Shown: positions 1 through 11,192 of the stretch, in pieces
Numbering within the stretch: position 1 is the first letter of the stretch
Layout: the number at the start of each line of letters is the position of its first letter
Assembly: GCA_014898415.1 (NCBI GenBank)
Contig: RCTD01000033.1
Span: forward strand, 372,001 to 436,000
Origin: Stromatinia cepivora
Lineage: Eukaryota; Ascomycota; Leotiomycetes; Helotiales; Sclerotiniaceae
Direction: 5' to 3'
Length of the DNA stretch: 64,000 bases
The notes under the pieces: generated by a model
Told to the model about the DNA's origin: nothing
The model's database searches: none
What the model saw: only the letters and a program-made list of their open reading frames with translations
Program-made: the position numbers and the translations under genes

Positions 1-718
1 AATTCAGATGCTGTTTATAAGTAGATTTACACATACACACCATAGAAAAATACAAGCGGAAAATATCAAAATGATATCTAGCATTGAAATACTATACTGA
101 AGATAGAAAAAAAGATATTCGTGGTGGTATGCCTAGATTCCTAGCAGGCATATATATTCATATGTAAAATTATGATCCATCATCTATCCCATCCCAATCC
201 CAATTCATAAAAACAAGACCGACTTTTGTAATAGATCCTTTAATACGATGGCATCTATTCTACATTCTTAATTACAATACCAAAGTAATTCATTTCTCAA
301 AAATCAATTTCTCAATCTTTGTTATCCAAACATTAAATCCATCACCAAGGTTTCTTTCTCATCTCAAAAACTAGCAATGATTTATCTTATCCCCCCATTC
401 CACCCCATACAATTTATTCCTTTATATTCTTCATTCTCCATTCTCTATTCTCAACTACAACACTAATTAATTCTCCCCTGATCAATCAATCAATTCATCT
501 GTACTTCCAACCTCAACCCAACATCAGCGCCTAATCTTTAATACCTCAAATAATTTGATTTTTAGATTCCCAGTCCCAATTCATCCAAACAAGACCGGTC
601 TATCAATCCAAACCCGAAAAAGATTCTAGTCGTATATCATTCATTTGTCCCATCGTTGCATCCCCATTTCTCCATCTCCCCTCTCTCATCCCCATCCCCC
701 ACAGCAAAAACCAACCCT
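1..718. other. Gene-free stretch, AT-rich
   Basis: No open frame with coding character is visible on either strand. The sequence is AT-rich with many short CAAT/TCAAT-type tracts. It lies downstream of the minus-strand gene ending at 719, so part of it is probably that gene's 3' UTR. Confidence 0.5.
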
Positions 719-2061
719 CTAATCCCCCCTCTCCCCATACCTCATCTTGTCCTCCCTTTCCCCTCTCCCTTCCCTCGCAGACCCATTGGCCATAACCACA
801 AAAAGCGTTACCAAAATGGTCATAAACACAATCGCCACAAACCATTCTTTTTTACGTTCTTTACGGTCTGAGGAGGATTTTGAGGAGGAAAACCGGACGC
901 AGCAGTTGTTGTGGCCTGGGATGGGCGTTAGTTCGGTTTGGGGGAGAAGAGTAGAGAGTTGGGGGAAAAGGGAGAGGACATGGAGATGGAGAGAAGAGTA
1001 GCAGGGGAAGGATAAGGGAGACAAGAGAGATAAGGAAAAGTAAAAAAAAAGTCAATATACCATTCATAACCAACGCCTCCTCCATATCCCTCGATGCATC
1101 CGTGAACATAACACAACAATTTTGTCTGATCCGCCGATTTTCACCTTCTGTACTGGTAGTAACCGCACCTGCAGTTCTTAATCTGCGTAATTCTTCATTT
1201 TCCAACTACATCATACCTTGTTAGCTTATCTTCTCCTATTTCTCATTCCCTTCATACTACATGTCAAGTAAATAATGGAAGAAAACAAAAGGCAGAACTC
1301 ACAAGCAACCTTCCAATACTCTCCTCCAACCTCTCCATTCTCCTTTCCAATCCCTTGACAATCATTAATCCACTAGCCCCCTCTCTATCCTCTCCCGTCT
1401 CATCTCCTCCAGAAGTAGTAGTAGCCACACCCCAAAGATCTACTCCACTACCTCCACTTACATTACTCGCCAGTGTCCTCGTACTAGGTGTTGGACGGGG
1501 CGTACTAGAGCGGGAATGAAAGGATGGGGGTGCGGAATCTGGGTACTGCGCGTTGTTGAATGAGGGGAATGGTGTTGCGCCATTTATTCCTCCTATTCCT
1601 CCTGCTCCATTTCCGCTTCCATTCAAGCAATTCGTATTACTAGAAAAGGAAGAGAATAAGGATTGATTAGGCTGATTCTGACCATTTAATTGCGCAAGCT
1701 GACTTGAATGAAAGGAAGGCGGAGGAGTACGTGATGAAATGCTAGTTATGGATGGTCGATGATATGAAGAGACGGAGGAGGGGACGGATGTAGGGGTACC
1801 GGAATTGTAGTTATAAGAGGGGTGATTGATTGCGTCGAGGAGGATTGGAGGGGAGGAGGAGCTGTGGGGGAGCTGTGAGAGATGATGTTAGTGAGTTTTG
1901 GGTTGAAGGAGGGATAGAGAGATGAGGGGAATGCATGATGATGGGTGGAATTGGAAGGGGAATATAAGATGTTGTGCCTTGTAAAGATAATCGAAAGGCA
2001 TGTGGAAATTGAAATGCCAACCAACGAGGATAAAGTTCCACAAATCAAAACCAGAGTACAT
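719..2061 (-). CDS. Ser/Pro-rich protein with short coiled coil and C-terminal membrane anchor (unrecognised family)
   Basis: I do not recognise the family. Three exons are well supported: 1872-1303, 1205-1061 and 915-719. The introns between them are 1302-1206 (donor GTGAGT, acceptor TGTAG) and 1060-916 (donor GTATAT, branch AACTAAC, acceptor CCCAG), and the frame stays open across both joins. The 1872 exon border follows a CTAAC branch and a CACAG acceptor, so at least one 5' exon exists. An ATG at 2061 followed by a possible phase-0 donor GTTGGT could supply it, but this is inference. The product has a Ser/Thr/Pro/Asn-rich N-terminal half, then a charged helical stretch (key residues LERRMERLEESIGRLL running into ENEELRRLR), two close Cys-Cys pairs, a basic patch and a hydrophobic helix (VAIVFMTILVTLFVVM) about 40 residues before the end. 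That suggests a tail-anchored or single-pass membrane protein with a disordered cytosolic part. Confidence 0.5.
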
Positions 2062-3167
2062 GAACGTCGCATCGATTCAACGCAGAGACATCAACTCATA
2101 CAGAAGCACAACACACAATCCAACGAACATCCCCCCTTCCATTCAATCGACTCAACTTGACTCATGCTCATAGAAATCAAACAAACTGAACAAAAAAAAA
2201 ACAAAAACACAATCCCCAGTCCCCAATCCCCAGTCACCAATCCCACAGAAACCCAATAACCACTCTCCCCTCTATCCCCTCATCCCTCATCTCCCATTCA
2301 TCCCCACGTAAAACCAAAATCAAAACCAAAAAACCAAAGAAATCAACCTACAGCTTCATATCGCGAGCGATTCATCTTCCAATCTTCCACTTCAATCTTC
2401 CACTTTCCACTTTCCACCCTAAAATCTATCTCTCTCCGCGTACCTGAAAGACTGTACCGTACCTGAATTTGAAGAGTGGATCAAATCAAACCCCCAATAT
2501 TACCTCAAGTCAAGTCAAAAAGAAGCGTACGTATGTATTTTACTCACCAACCTTCAATAAACCTCAATAAACCTCAATTTTCAGTTAAAAATAACAACAA
2601 CCAGACAATAAAATAAACCAGCAATGATGACAGACGCTTCTCTACTTTTCTGCCTAAAACCAATCCAAGCCGAGGAACACCATCCATACATATACTCGCA
2701 ATAATACATCCAATGCGCCGCGTCATCAATCAGCAAAAAGGGTCAATTGCGTTCATGAGCAAATAGCATTTCGTCCCATTATTGTGGCTGTAGTTAGTAT
2801 GTGGGGGGATGAAATTGGTCCACTGACGAATTGCTGCTGTATGATTGGTTTATTTGCGGCCCTACAGGGATATGTAAAGCAGGTGATAGAGTGGGTGTCT
2901 CCAGGCAGAAGCATTTCGGATTTGTGTAGTGTATTCCGTATGCGTGTGAAATAAGAAAGAAGCAGCGCAGAAATTGGTTTGAAAAAATAATATTTTATGT
3001 ATATCGTAGCTAGATAGATATTGTAGCTATATATTGCAATAATTAAAATGCCACATTGGCTAATTAGTATTTGCTACATGTTAGTTTGAGCTCTTCTAGC
3101 TCCGCAAAATATACATTAGTATGATAGCAATAATAGCAACTCCCTTCAATATCCATACCATATCATC
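2062..3167. other. Intergenic region
   Basis: No supported gene. Around 2,480-2,580 there are short CCTCAATAAA-type repeats. The part near 3,000-3,167 is AT-rich and probably holds the 3' UTR of the gene ending at 3168. Confidence 0.45.
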
Positions 3168-5759
3168 TCACAATTTAGCACTCGTCTTTACTTTTTCTTC
3201 ATGCCCTCCACAGACAATCCTCTTTGTCCATCTAATCTCTTCCCAATCTGTCACTCTCACATTAATAATATGCAACAACCATGCTCCATTTTTGACATCC
3301 TTCTTCAATCTTCCCAAACATCTTGTCATCAACGTTTCGCTCGACTCGATGAAGACTTTACTCTCACTCTCTGCTAGACCAGTGGTCTTGAAGTTTGCTA
3401 GAATGCCCTTGGCAAATGGCGGACGATCATGAAATAAGTCTACGAATTGGAAATGCTGCTTGGTAGTACCAGGTTCTCGGGATGAGAAATTGACACGTGC
3501 GAAGAGTTCAACAATTGCATCTTGACCTAATGCGTTACATCGACCTCCCTCTTTCAGCATCTCACCAATTCGGAAACAAACACGAAGAATGGTTTGGGAT
3601 GATAATCCATTGACTGGGCATCGATCTTGAACTAATGGGGGAAACTTCGGGCGAGCGAATGGTGTGAGGGGTAGATATTCATGACTATCATCAATCCATA
3701 TTTTTGATGCATTAGTTTGAACGGTCACGACAGGCGAAGGCGATTTTTCGGGGGCTTTTTTTCCTAATGAAGGGGCAAGAATCTCTGTATGCTGAGGAAC
3801 TGAAGTTTTGGCTGGACCCATGGCTGTTGGTGTTATATATCTGAAGATTTAAAATCAGTCGAGCCATTCACACATGATATGTTCCATGGAGCATGTAACT
3901 TACCTCCAATCCGCATCTTCGTTTGTTGCTGGTGGCTTCGAGGGACTAGACAGATCAGTGGATTGTACCCGAGGTATTTCACCAGAAACAGACTCTCGAG
4001 ATGTGGGTGACGAGAATTGAAGAGTATTATCGTATACTTCCCTATCAGTATCATCGCCATCAGGCGGAAGGGTTAAACTTGGTGGTGGCTCAAATGTTTC
4101 TACGACACCTCGTACTTGACTTGTTTCTGCAAGTCGAAGCATTTCTTCCTCCAAAGCTGCATCCATTGGGAAATCGTCCTCCTCATCTACTAGAACGGGC
4201 GAAGACGCAGGATGGATGACTTCTTGCAGAGGATCGGCGGCGGGATGCGAGTGCATCATGTTTGTGCATGCAAGGTCAGCCTGATATGGTATGGAAAATG
4301 GGAGTGATTGCATCGCAGTGCCTTTTGCAACGTGACATTCCCTAGAGCTTTCTGGTACAGCAGGATCTGTGACTAATGCTAGCAAATCCTCGTCGTCAAT
4401 ATCATCGTCGAAGTCATCGCTCTCCAAGTAATCTTGGGGCGGATTCGTGGACTCTAGGTCACTATCACCAATGTTTGATTGCTCAACTTGAATGTCGGTT
4501 TGATGTCTTACAGGCGTGGTCATTGGTGGAAGTATTGTCCAGTCGTGAGAAGTCTGTCCCTGCCCGGAACCCGCACCTGGCAGGCGAACATATACTTGTG
4601 GTTTGTGATTTGGCAACTCGGGATTCATACCGCTGAGCTGGGTAATTGCATTGTTGCCAACCGCAGATGGTCCTTGCTGAGATCGCCGCCTTTCAATGCC
4701 ATTGACAGCAACTTCATCAAAAACATTTTCTAATACACTCACCCCAGTGGACGTAGAGATGTGCTCGAACGGCTTTGGTGAGCATTGAACATGATCTGAA
4801 ATCTGCTGCATAACAGATTTTATTGCAGTTGTTGGGTGGGAGTGAATTTCGGATACGTTAGGACAAGTAACCTCAGGTTCATTACTTTCGGGCAATTGTT
4901 TTGGAATCCATAAAGCCTCTTCGAAAAATGAATCACTTGACATGTGACCATAGTCCGTTGAAGGTTGGCTTGGTTCTTCAAAGACGTGTCCATCATGATA
5001 CTGATCCAAGGCTACATGATTATCTGCTGTTTTGTTTGCAACTATTGGCTGATTTGCCAATGGATTCTCATCGCGGGGTACATATCTGAAGGCTGCCAAT
5101 TTCTGTAGAGTTGTATTTGCGATTCCATTCGAATTAAGTTTCAGCTGCTCCTCAGTTGTTGTAAAACCTTGTAATCGGTTGATAGATTGTGATTGCTCTC
5201 TTGGAGGTTTCGAGGTCAAGTAAGACAATGATGGTTTGGTAACGGTTGAGCTCTCAAATAATTCTGAAGATTTCTTCCGCTTGCTAACCATAGCAGAGGA
5301 CACTCTCTTCTTAGATCTTTTATAAGTATCAGGTGGTGTGGTGAATTGAGAGACAGGAGGGCCATCATTTGATTCGCTGGATAAGTCTCGAAGACCTTCA
5401 CTGGCAGATATTGTTTGTACTCTGGAAGGAATTTTGAATGTGAGTTGCGTTCCTTTTGTGGGAATTTTTCTTCTCTTCGGTGAAGATACCTCTAATCGTT
5501 GAGAATCACAGTCCTCCGCTAGAACATTATTATACGATACAGAACTGGGTGATGTTTTCGCACGACCATTCTTCAAGCGTGGTTTCGGTCGCTTCTTACC
5601 AGCTGGAGTGGGAAGACTAGTAATTTCATCTGGAAGATCGTAGATATCGGTATTGCGCAAAGTTTTCAATGGATCAATTGTTCGTATTAAAGGCAATATT
5701 GGGTTTATACTATTTGTATGCCCACGGTTGATTGGAGTGAAGGATGAAAATGGGCGCAT
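3168..5759 (-). CDS. Large, mostly disordered protein with conserved-looking C-terminal domain; probably nuclear (function unknown)
   Basis: Two exons, 5759-3904 and 3840-3168, flank a 63-nt intron (GTAAGT donor, CTTCAG acceptor). The split AGA codon restores one frame of 842 residues. About the first 640 residues are low-complexity, rich in Ser, Pro and acidic runs, with basic clusters such as KKRPKPRLKNGR and SPKRRK that look like nuclear localisation signals. The last 190 residues are ordered: aromatic and charged, starting near the IWIDDSHEYLPLTPFARPKF segment, with alternating hydrophobics typical of beta strands. An OB-like fold is possible but is only a guess. The start is uncertain. 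ATG 5759 is used here, but TACTAAT and AACAG just upstream (5779-5800) look like a branch and acceptor. They keep the frame open as APETP before this Met, so a short 5' exon (perhaps from the ATG near 5912) is likely. Confidence 0.7.
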
Positions 5760-6834
5760 TGGTGTTTCTGGCGCACTGTTCCAAGAGAAGGCATTAGTAG
5801 GTATTGAACAATTGAATCATGGCAAACGTCAAACAAACATATATGTCACTTCTTCCTGACTTCTTCCTACTCTCGATAATTCCCCCTGATTCCAACCTTG
5901 ATGATGCGCCATCTTGACCGCAATTCAATTCATCACAATCCCTCCTTAACCCATCACTATCACTATTCACTCTACCCCCTTCCTGCCCCTCCTTCACGAC
6001 TCTCCCTTTGCTTCACGTCATCAATGGCGCATTGGTAAACAATCGAGTATTGGGTATCGATACATTGATATATTGAATTCAAATGGAAAAGTAAGAGTTT
6101 TCAGATACGGATAAAAGGTGAGATCAGGAGTGAGGTCGAAAGTTGCAGATTAAATTGAATATGAAGGTTGGAAGTGAATTAAAGCTCCAACTCTAAAACG
6201 GGTGTATAGAACCTAAGGCTTACAAGTCATTGGTTAACACGGACACTAAAAGAGCCGTCCCGCCCCGCTCCACTAGCCTCATTTAGTAAATCAAAGCTCC
6301 CTTCAACTTGTGATAAGGCGAGTAACGATCATCACATGAGAGATAATTGCGACCCAACAAACCCTTCACTCAAAACGATAAAACAAGAAACAAGAAAGAT
6401 ATTGAACTCGTCTCTGCTCTCTAAAACAACACCCACTCTATATTCATTCACACTCGTCGCCAAGTCATATTGACTTCCTCTATTTCACTGATACACTGTA
6501 CTATTGTACCCCATAATCCTATATTGTCATTCCGATTTCACTAAAAAGCATTCAAAAATCCCCCCAAGCAACCCCACCTTCCACTTTAAGACGTGGCAGG
6601 AGGGTAGTTAACAAAATATCTGATAACCTTTTCGACAACTCATACTACATTTGGAACTTCTCAAATCAACATTATCTGCATCCACTTATTCGTTGTTGTT
6701 CTCTGGTTATATTTGATTGACCTTCTTTACTCTGTTATTGGTCTCTTGTTAAGCAGTATTGCGGCAGAGCTTGTAGCGAAGCCAACCCTTTCATAGTCAA
6801 CAGTCAAGGATTCTGACCTAGATTGGTAGGCAAT
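5760..6834. promoter_or_regulatory. Divergent intergenic promoter region
   Basis: About 1.1 kb separates two genes transcribed away from each other, so it should hold both promoters and 5' UTRs. Possible 5' exon sequence of the minus gene lies near 5,780-5,915. The segment 6,380-6,560 is pyrimidine-rich on the plus strand, as is usual upstream of filamentous fungal starts. No specific operator was identified. Confidence 0.4.
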
Positions 6835-8548
6835 ATGTTTTCTTCGGTCAGTACTCCATAGCATTCTTCTACTCTCAATTCTTCCCTTTCTTCACTTCCC
6901 CATTTGCCCCATTCTTGTTTGCTCACATCACGAGATTATGGAGACATTTGTGATTCGTGACTTTTATACGACTGATGTCCTCCTGTAATGGCAAGCATGG
7001 TGGTAGGTCTACCAAGAGAAAACTTCAACGTCACCATGCAAGATCTTACACTGCATCCTACATTCCTTCTGAACCTCAATCCGATTATTTCCATAGGGGT
7101 CATGTCGGGAATCTTCTTTTTAGCAGACAGAAAACAACAAAGACCGAAGAACTAATATATGTTCGCCGTAAACAGAAGAAACCATATTCAGCAGTCACGG
7201 TCGCCATCGAGCGTCTCACGAGCGAGCAGTATGAAAATGATGATTTTGGTGGTATTCCAGAGTTGGTGGAAGTGATCAAAATTCAATCTACAGGTCCTAC
7301 GGAAGCTTCTAGAGCTATCCGAAAGAAGCTCAAGTATGGTAATGTACATCGTCAGATTCGAGCTTTAGAAATTCTAGATGGTCTTATCCAGAATGCTGGT
7401 CCAAGATTTCAGCGTACTTTTGCCGATGAAGCTTTACTCGAGCGTCTACGTATCTGTGGTACATCGGATCTTTCGGACCCTGCAGTGAAAGCTAAATGCA
7501 AGGAACTATTCAGGAACTGGTCTATTGATTTTGCAGAAGTTAGTGGAATGGAAGAGGTTCGCGGTCTTTACAAGGTGTGTATCGTTTGAAAGCTTCTATG
7601 TCTTTTGCTAACACAATTCGAAGCAATTACCTCGTACCAAGAAGGTTGTTACTCAAGATAGATCAAAAGTTCTCCGTGAAACTGAGGAAAATCCTTTCCA
7701 TGATGATGAACTTGAGGAACCATCTACTCCCGGTCCTTCTCAGGCTGGCCCTTCTCAAGCTGGCTCTTCTCGCTCAAGACAAAGTTCTATAACAACATCT
7801 ACCAGAGAACGGGCATCATCAATAATGTCTGGGTCTACTAAGAAGTCTAAGAAGGATAAGGAAAAGGACAAGAAGAAGAAGCCTAAGCCATTCAACCTAG
7901 AAGCCGAGAAGGAAGCAATGAAAGCCGCTATCGCGGAATCAGCTGTTTCCTCCACCAACCTTTTGAACGCATTAAGACATATCAATCGAGAGAAAGAAAG
8001 AATTTCCGAGAACAAAACAGCTTTGCAGCATTTTGATAGTTGTAAACTTCTCCGAAGAAAGATTCTTCGATATGTAAGTTTATTTTAGCTGGTGGCTTAT
8101 ATTTCGCTGACATCTTCATCAGATTCAACACGTTGAAGCCGAAGAATGGCTTGGAGGACTTCTTCATGCAAACGACGAATTGGTGAATGCTTTGATGACT
8201 TTTGAACAGCTTGATAGATCAATCGATGCTGATAGTGATTCTGATGATGACATGGCTGAGCAAGCTCATCTCTACAAAAGTATGATTTCCTCCTGGCAAT
8301 ATACGAATATCAACTAATATCATATAGTGGCGGAACGAAATAAAGCCGAACGTAGAGGTAGTGATGCAACACAGCAACTTGCTGGTCTTTCTATTGGCAC
8401 TAAGAGTCCGCTCAGCCCTACCAAAGCTTCCCATCGTCCTGCACCACCAACTCCTGTTCAGACGACTCATCCTCCAGTACCGGAATCAGAGGAAGAGGAA
8501 GAGGAAGATGAGAATGATCCTTTTGCTGATCGTAATGCTCTTGATTAA
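6835..8548 (+). CDS. LSB5: Las17-binding protein 5-like VHS/GAT domain endocytic adaptor
   Basis: Five exons give 412 residues: 6835-6846, 7176-7574, 7624-8073, 8123-8279 and 8328-8548. Exon 1 encodes only MFSS; joining it to KKPYSAVTVAIERLT at 7176 gives a typical family N-terminus. A VHS domain fills about residues 8-140 (AIRKKLKYGNVHRQIRALEILDGL is the signature helix region; key residues KYGN and QIRALEILD). A Lys-rich linker (KKSKKDKEKDKKKK) follows, then a GAT-like helical region at about 210-340. The tail is acidic and ends NDPFADRNALD, with an NPF-like DPF motif; an NPF motif is also in the linker (ENPFHDD). In yeast, Lsb5 binds Las17/WASP and ubiquitin and links endosomal sorting to the actin patch. 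Intron 1 is long (329 nt) and contains an open stretch that is not needed in the product. The other introns are 48-49 nt. Confidence 0.9.
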
Positions 8549-10342
8549 TTATGATTATCACGTATCTTGCATCGTGGAACACCACCTGGTGTGGTAGATT
8601 TTTGTAGTTTGGTTAAGATAACTCAAAACTTCTGAGAGACGGTGCGGCGGATGTTGTTGTATTAGCATGGCATGCGCGGAGGATTATTTGTTTAGTACGG
8701 TGTGGTGGGTAATTTGGACGTCGATGAGTATCAATAATATTTTGTTCAAGAATGAAGGATGAAGGATGGATGAATAATGAATGATGGATGAAAGGAACTG
8801 GATATGAAAGTATGAAGTGTAGCGAATTCATAGTTTAGAATCATGATTAGTTTTGTTACTCGGCACAAAATCTTTACAAACCTCTCACTTAGTTTTATAC
8901 AAGAATATATATTAGAGGTGAGCACGGAAGTCCGATATTCATGTTGATCTATCGATTCGCTTCTTCAAGTGTGAGAATGCGTGGATTGGAAACTTTACTC
9001 TTGACCTACTTGAAATATATATATATATATACACCCTTTCGTCGGTATACTGACATTGATATTGATAGGATATGGATTTGAATAGGGTCTATAATAAGCA
9101 CTATGACAGTGAAAATAAGAACGATACGAAAGAGGTTAGGATGTATTTACTGTGCAATGGATAATGCACAATGCACAATGCACAATGCACAATATTGACT
9201 GTATGTTACAAAGTGAAATTGATAAAAAATTTGTATGGAGAGAAGGGAGATTTGGAGTTTTTTTTTACGACTCTTGAGGGCGTTTTTGGATGGGTTTTTT
9301 TAATGGGAGAGCGATGGGAGTGGGATGGTGATTGAAGGGGGGGGGGTGTTATTATAAGGGGATGGGGGGACTAGGATTTGGATTTGGACTTGGACTTGGT
9401 AGAGGTGGTGGGGAATAGATAGGTATAGGTAGATAGATAATAATGAAGGTGAGAACAATTATAGGAGTAAGTTTAAGGAATGTAGGAATTGTAAACCATG
9501 AAGAATAGATATACATATACATATGCGTATGCGTATGCATAATTCATTCTCTTTATTCCTTTTTTTAGATATGGGCTGGATGAAGTGGAATTTCATGGCG
9601 CAAGGGGGAGATAATTTGAGGGTTTGAGAAGGGGGAGAAGAAAGTTTTGGGGGAAAGGGGGGAGGAGTGGATACTATGCAGTTAAATCTAATTCCAACCT
9701 CACCCCAAAACCCCTTCATTTGAATCACATAAATTCAAACATCAATTCAGTATCATGCTTGAAACCTCAGTTCAAAATCATATATCCTCAATTACTCCTC
9801 GCTCATATTCTTCCACCCATACAGAACTTTTCAATCTTTACATCCATCAAACTTCCTTCTGCTTCTCCAAACACATTAATCGATATCATGAGGATGCGAG
9901 CTTTGATCGTTAAATCTATCACCATATATATCCCGTTTTCATTTCCGTCTATAACTTAACTCAACTGTAATAAATACCTAGTAGGCTCATGGCGCAGGAA
10001 AGATACTTGGAGATGGATCTTCTTCTCTATCACGTCAGATTTCGCCGCTGCAGGAAGGGAGGGTAATTTGATTTTTTTATTTTTTATTTATTTTTGGAGT
10101 GGCTTATGGAACTTTTTTCGGATGTTTATCTTGAGTTGTGCATTGTAAATAAATACAAGAGGAAGTGAAAATTGTCTTGAATGTAAGATTATATATCCTT
10201 TTGTCCAGATTCCTCATTGGAGCTCACCCACCAACCCGAAGAATCCCCGACCCCACCCCACTCCACCCAACCCACCAATCATACCCCATCCCGACACATA
10301 CCCTACATAATCCTCAAACCGCTCAAAAATCCTCGACTGTAA
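8549..10342. other. Intergenic region with microsatellites
   Basis: No gene is supported. It begins with the 3' UTR of LSB5. Simple repeats include a (TA)n run near 9,017-9,030, four tandem copies of AATGCAC at 9163-9190, and a G-rich/purine-rich tract on the plus strand at about 9,300-9,420. Confidence 0.45.
9163..9190. repeat. Heptamer microsatellite, 4 copies
   Basis: AATGCAC is repeated four times without interruption, in non-coding sequence. Confidence 0.9.
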
Positions 10343-10687
10343 CGGTCACAAGGTCAAGACGAGCCCACGCTCCCTTCTCCCTATCTCCAAAACGTCAATC
10401 TAACAATTGAAGCTACCAACAGTGCCCAGTCCGAACACTGCGGTGACAATCCACTCGTGCGGGAAACCCACGATGCTGGTGTTGTCTTGAGCAATGAAGA
10501 TGATTTCTTGAGGGAGGTTTCACTCTGCAGAGAGCTCTTCACCTTGGTGTGGCGGTATTGGATTACATTTGTTGTGTGGTTTGGAGAGGGGAATGGGGTT
10601 GGGTTTCTACTTTTTGCATTTTTTTTTGCCTCTTATTATTTATTATCATCATTTGGTTTTTGGGAATTTTTGTGTGGCAGGGGATAA
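10343..10687 (+). CDS. Possible exon of an unrecognised gene
   Basis: An open frame of 114 codons runs from just after a TAA to a TAA near 10,687. The first 70 codons read like a soluble protein (for example CGDNPLVRETHDAG and SNEDDFLREVSLCREL), then it turns strongly hydrophobic (aromatic, Leu and Gly-rich). No ATG opens it, so it would have to be an internal or 3' exon. A Pro-rich open stretch at 10165-10410 in another frame could hold a 5' exon, but I could not find a convincing splice pair. It may be chance. Confidence 0.2.
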   Translation, partial: RSQGQDEPTLPSPYLQNVNLTIEATNSAQSEHCGDNPLVRETHDAGVVLSNEDDFLREVSLCRELFTLVWRYWITFVVWFGEGNGVGFLLFAFFFASYYLLSSFGFWEFLCGRG

Positions 10688-11192
10688 TAATATATTGATT
10701 CATGAGTTCTTGAATCCTTTTTGGAATTTTTCGAAGTTGTCGCTAGTTTCGCTTACTGGACCCACTTTGGGGATGTAACTTTCTTCCCGGACTCAAACTC
10801 CAAATTTTGCTACCGCCATGAAATTGCATTCATCCGTCTTCCATACTAATTTCTCTTCATTTTGATACCACATCAAACAAATAGGTAGCTATACATCTTT
10901 TACTCGATCCAATCAAAGAAATAACCGGGTTACATTACTAATTTTCACCGATTTTTCAGACCAAGAGACTCAACATTTTAGGATGCCTTCACTCTATACC
11001 TATTCTTCAATGATTCATGCTCATAAGGTCACCTTCTGCCAGTACAGTATTTCATTTTACAGCATATCAAACTCATACTTATTCGCAACATCGAATCTAT
11101 GACGGGGATATCTTATATTTCATTTTGATGCAATATTTTACTATGCTAAGGTGCTTTTGAACCAAATACTAATCATCCACCACCACCTACAC
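10688..11192. other. Intergenic region
   Basis: No gene is visible. The segment ends at the stop codon of the minus-strand CRO1 gene, so the right-hand part is likely its 3' UTR. Confidence 0.45.
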
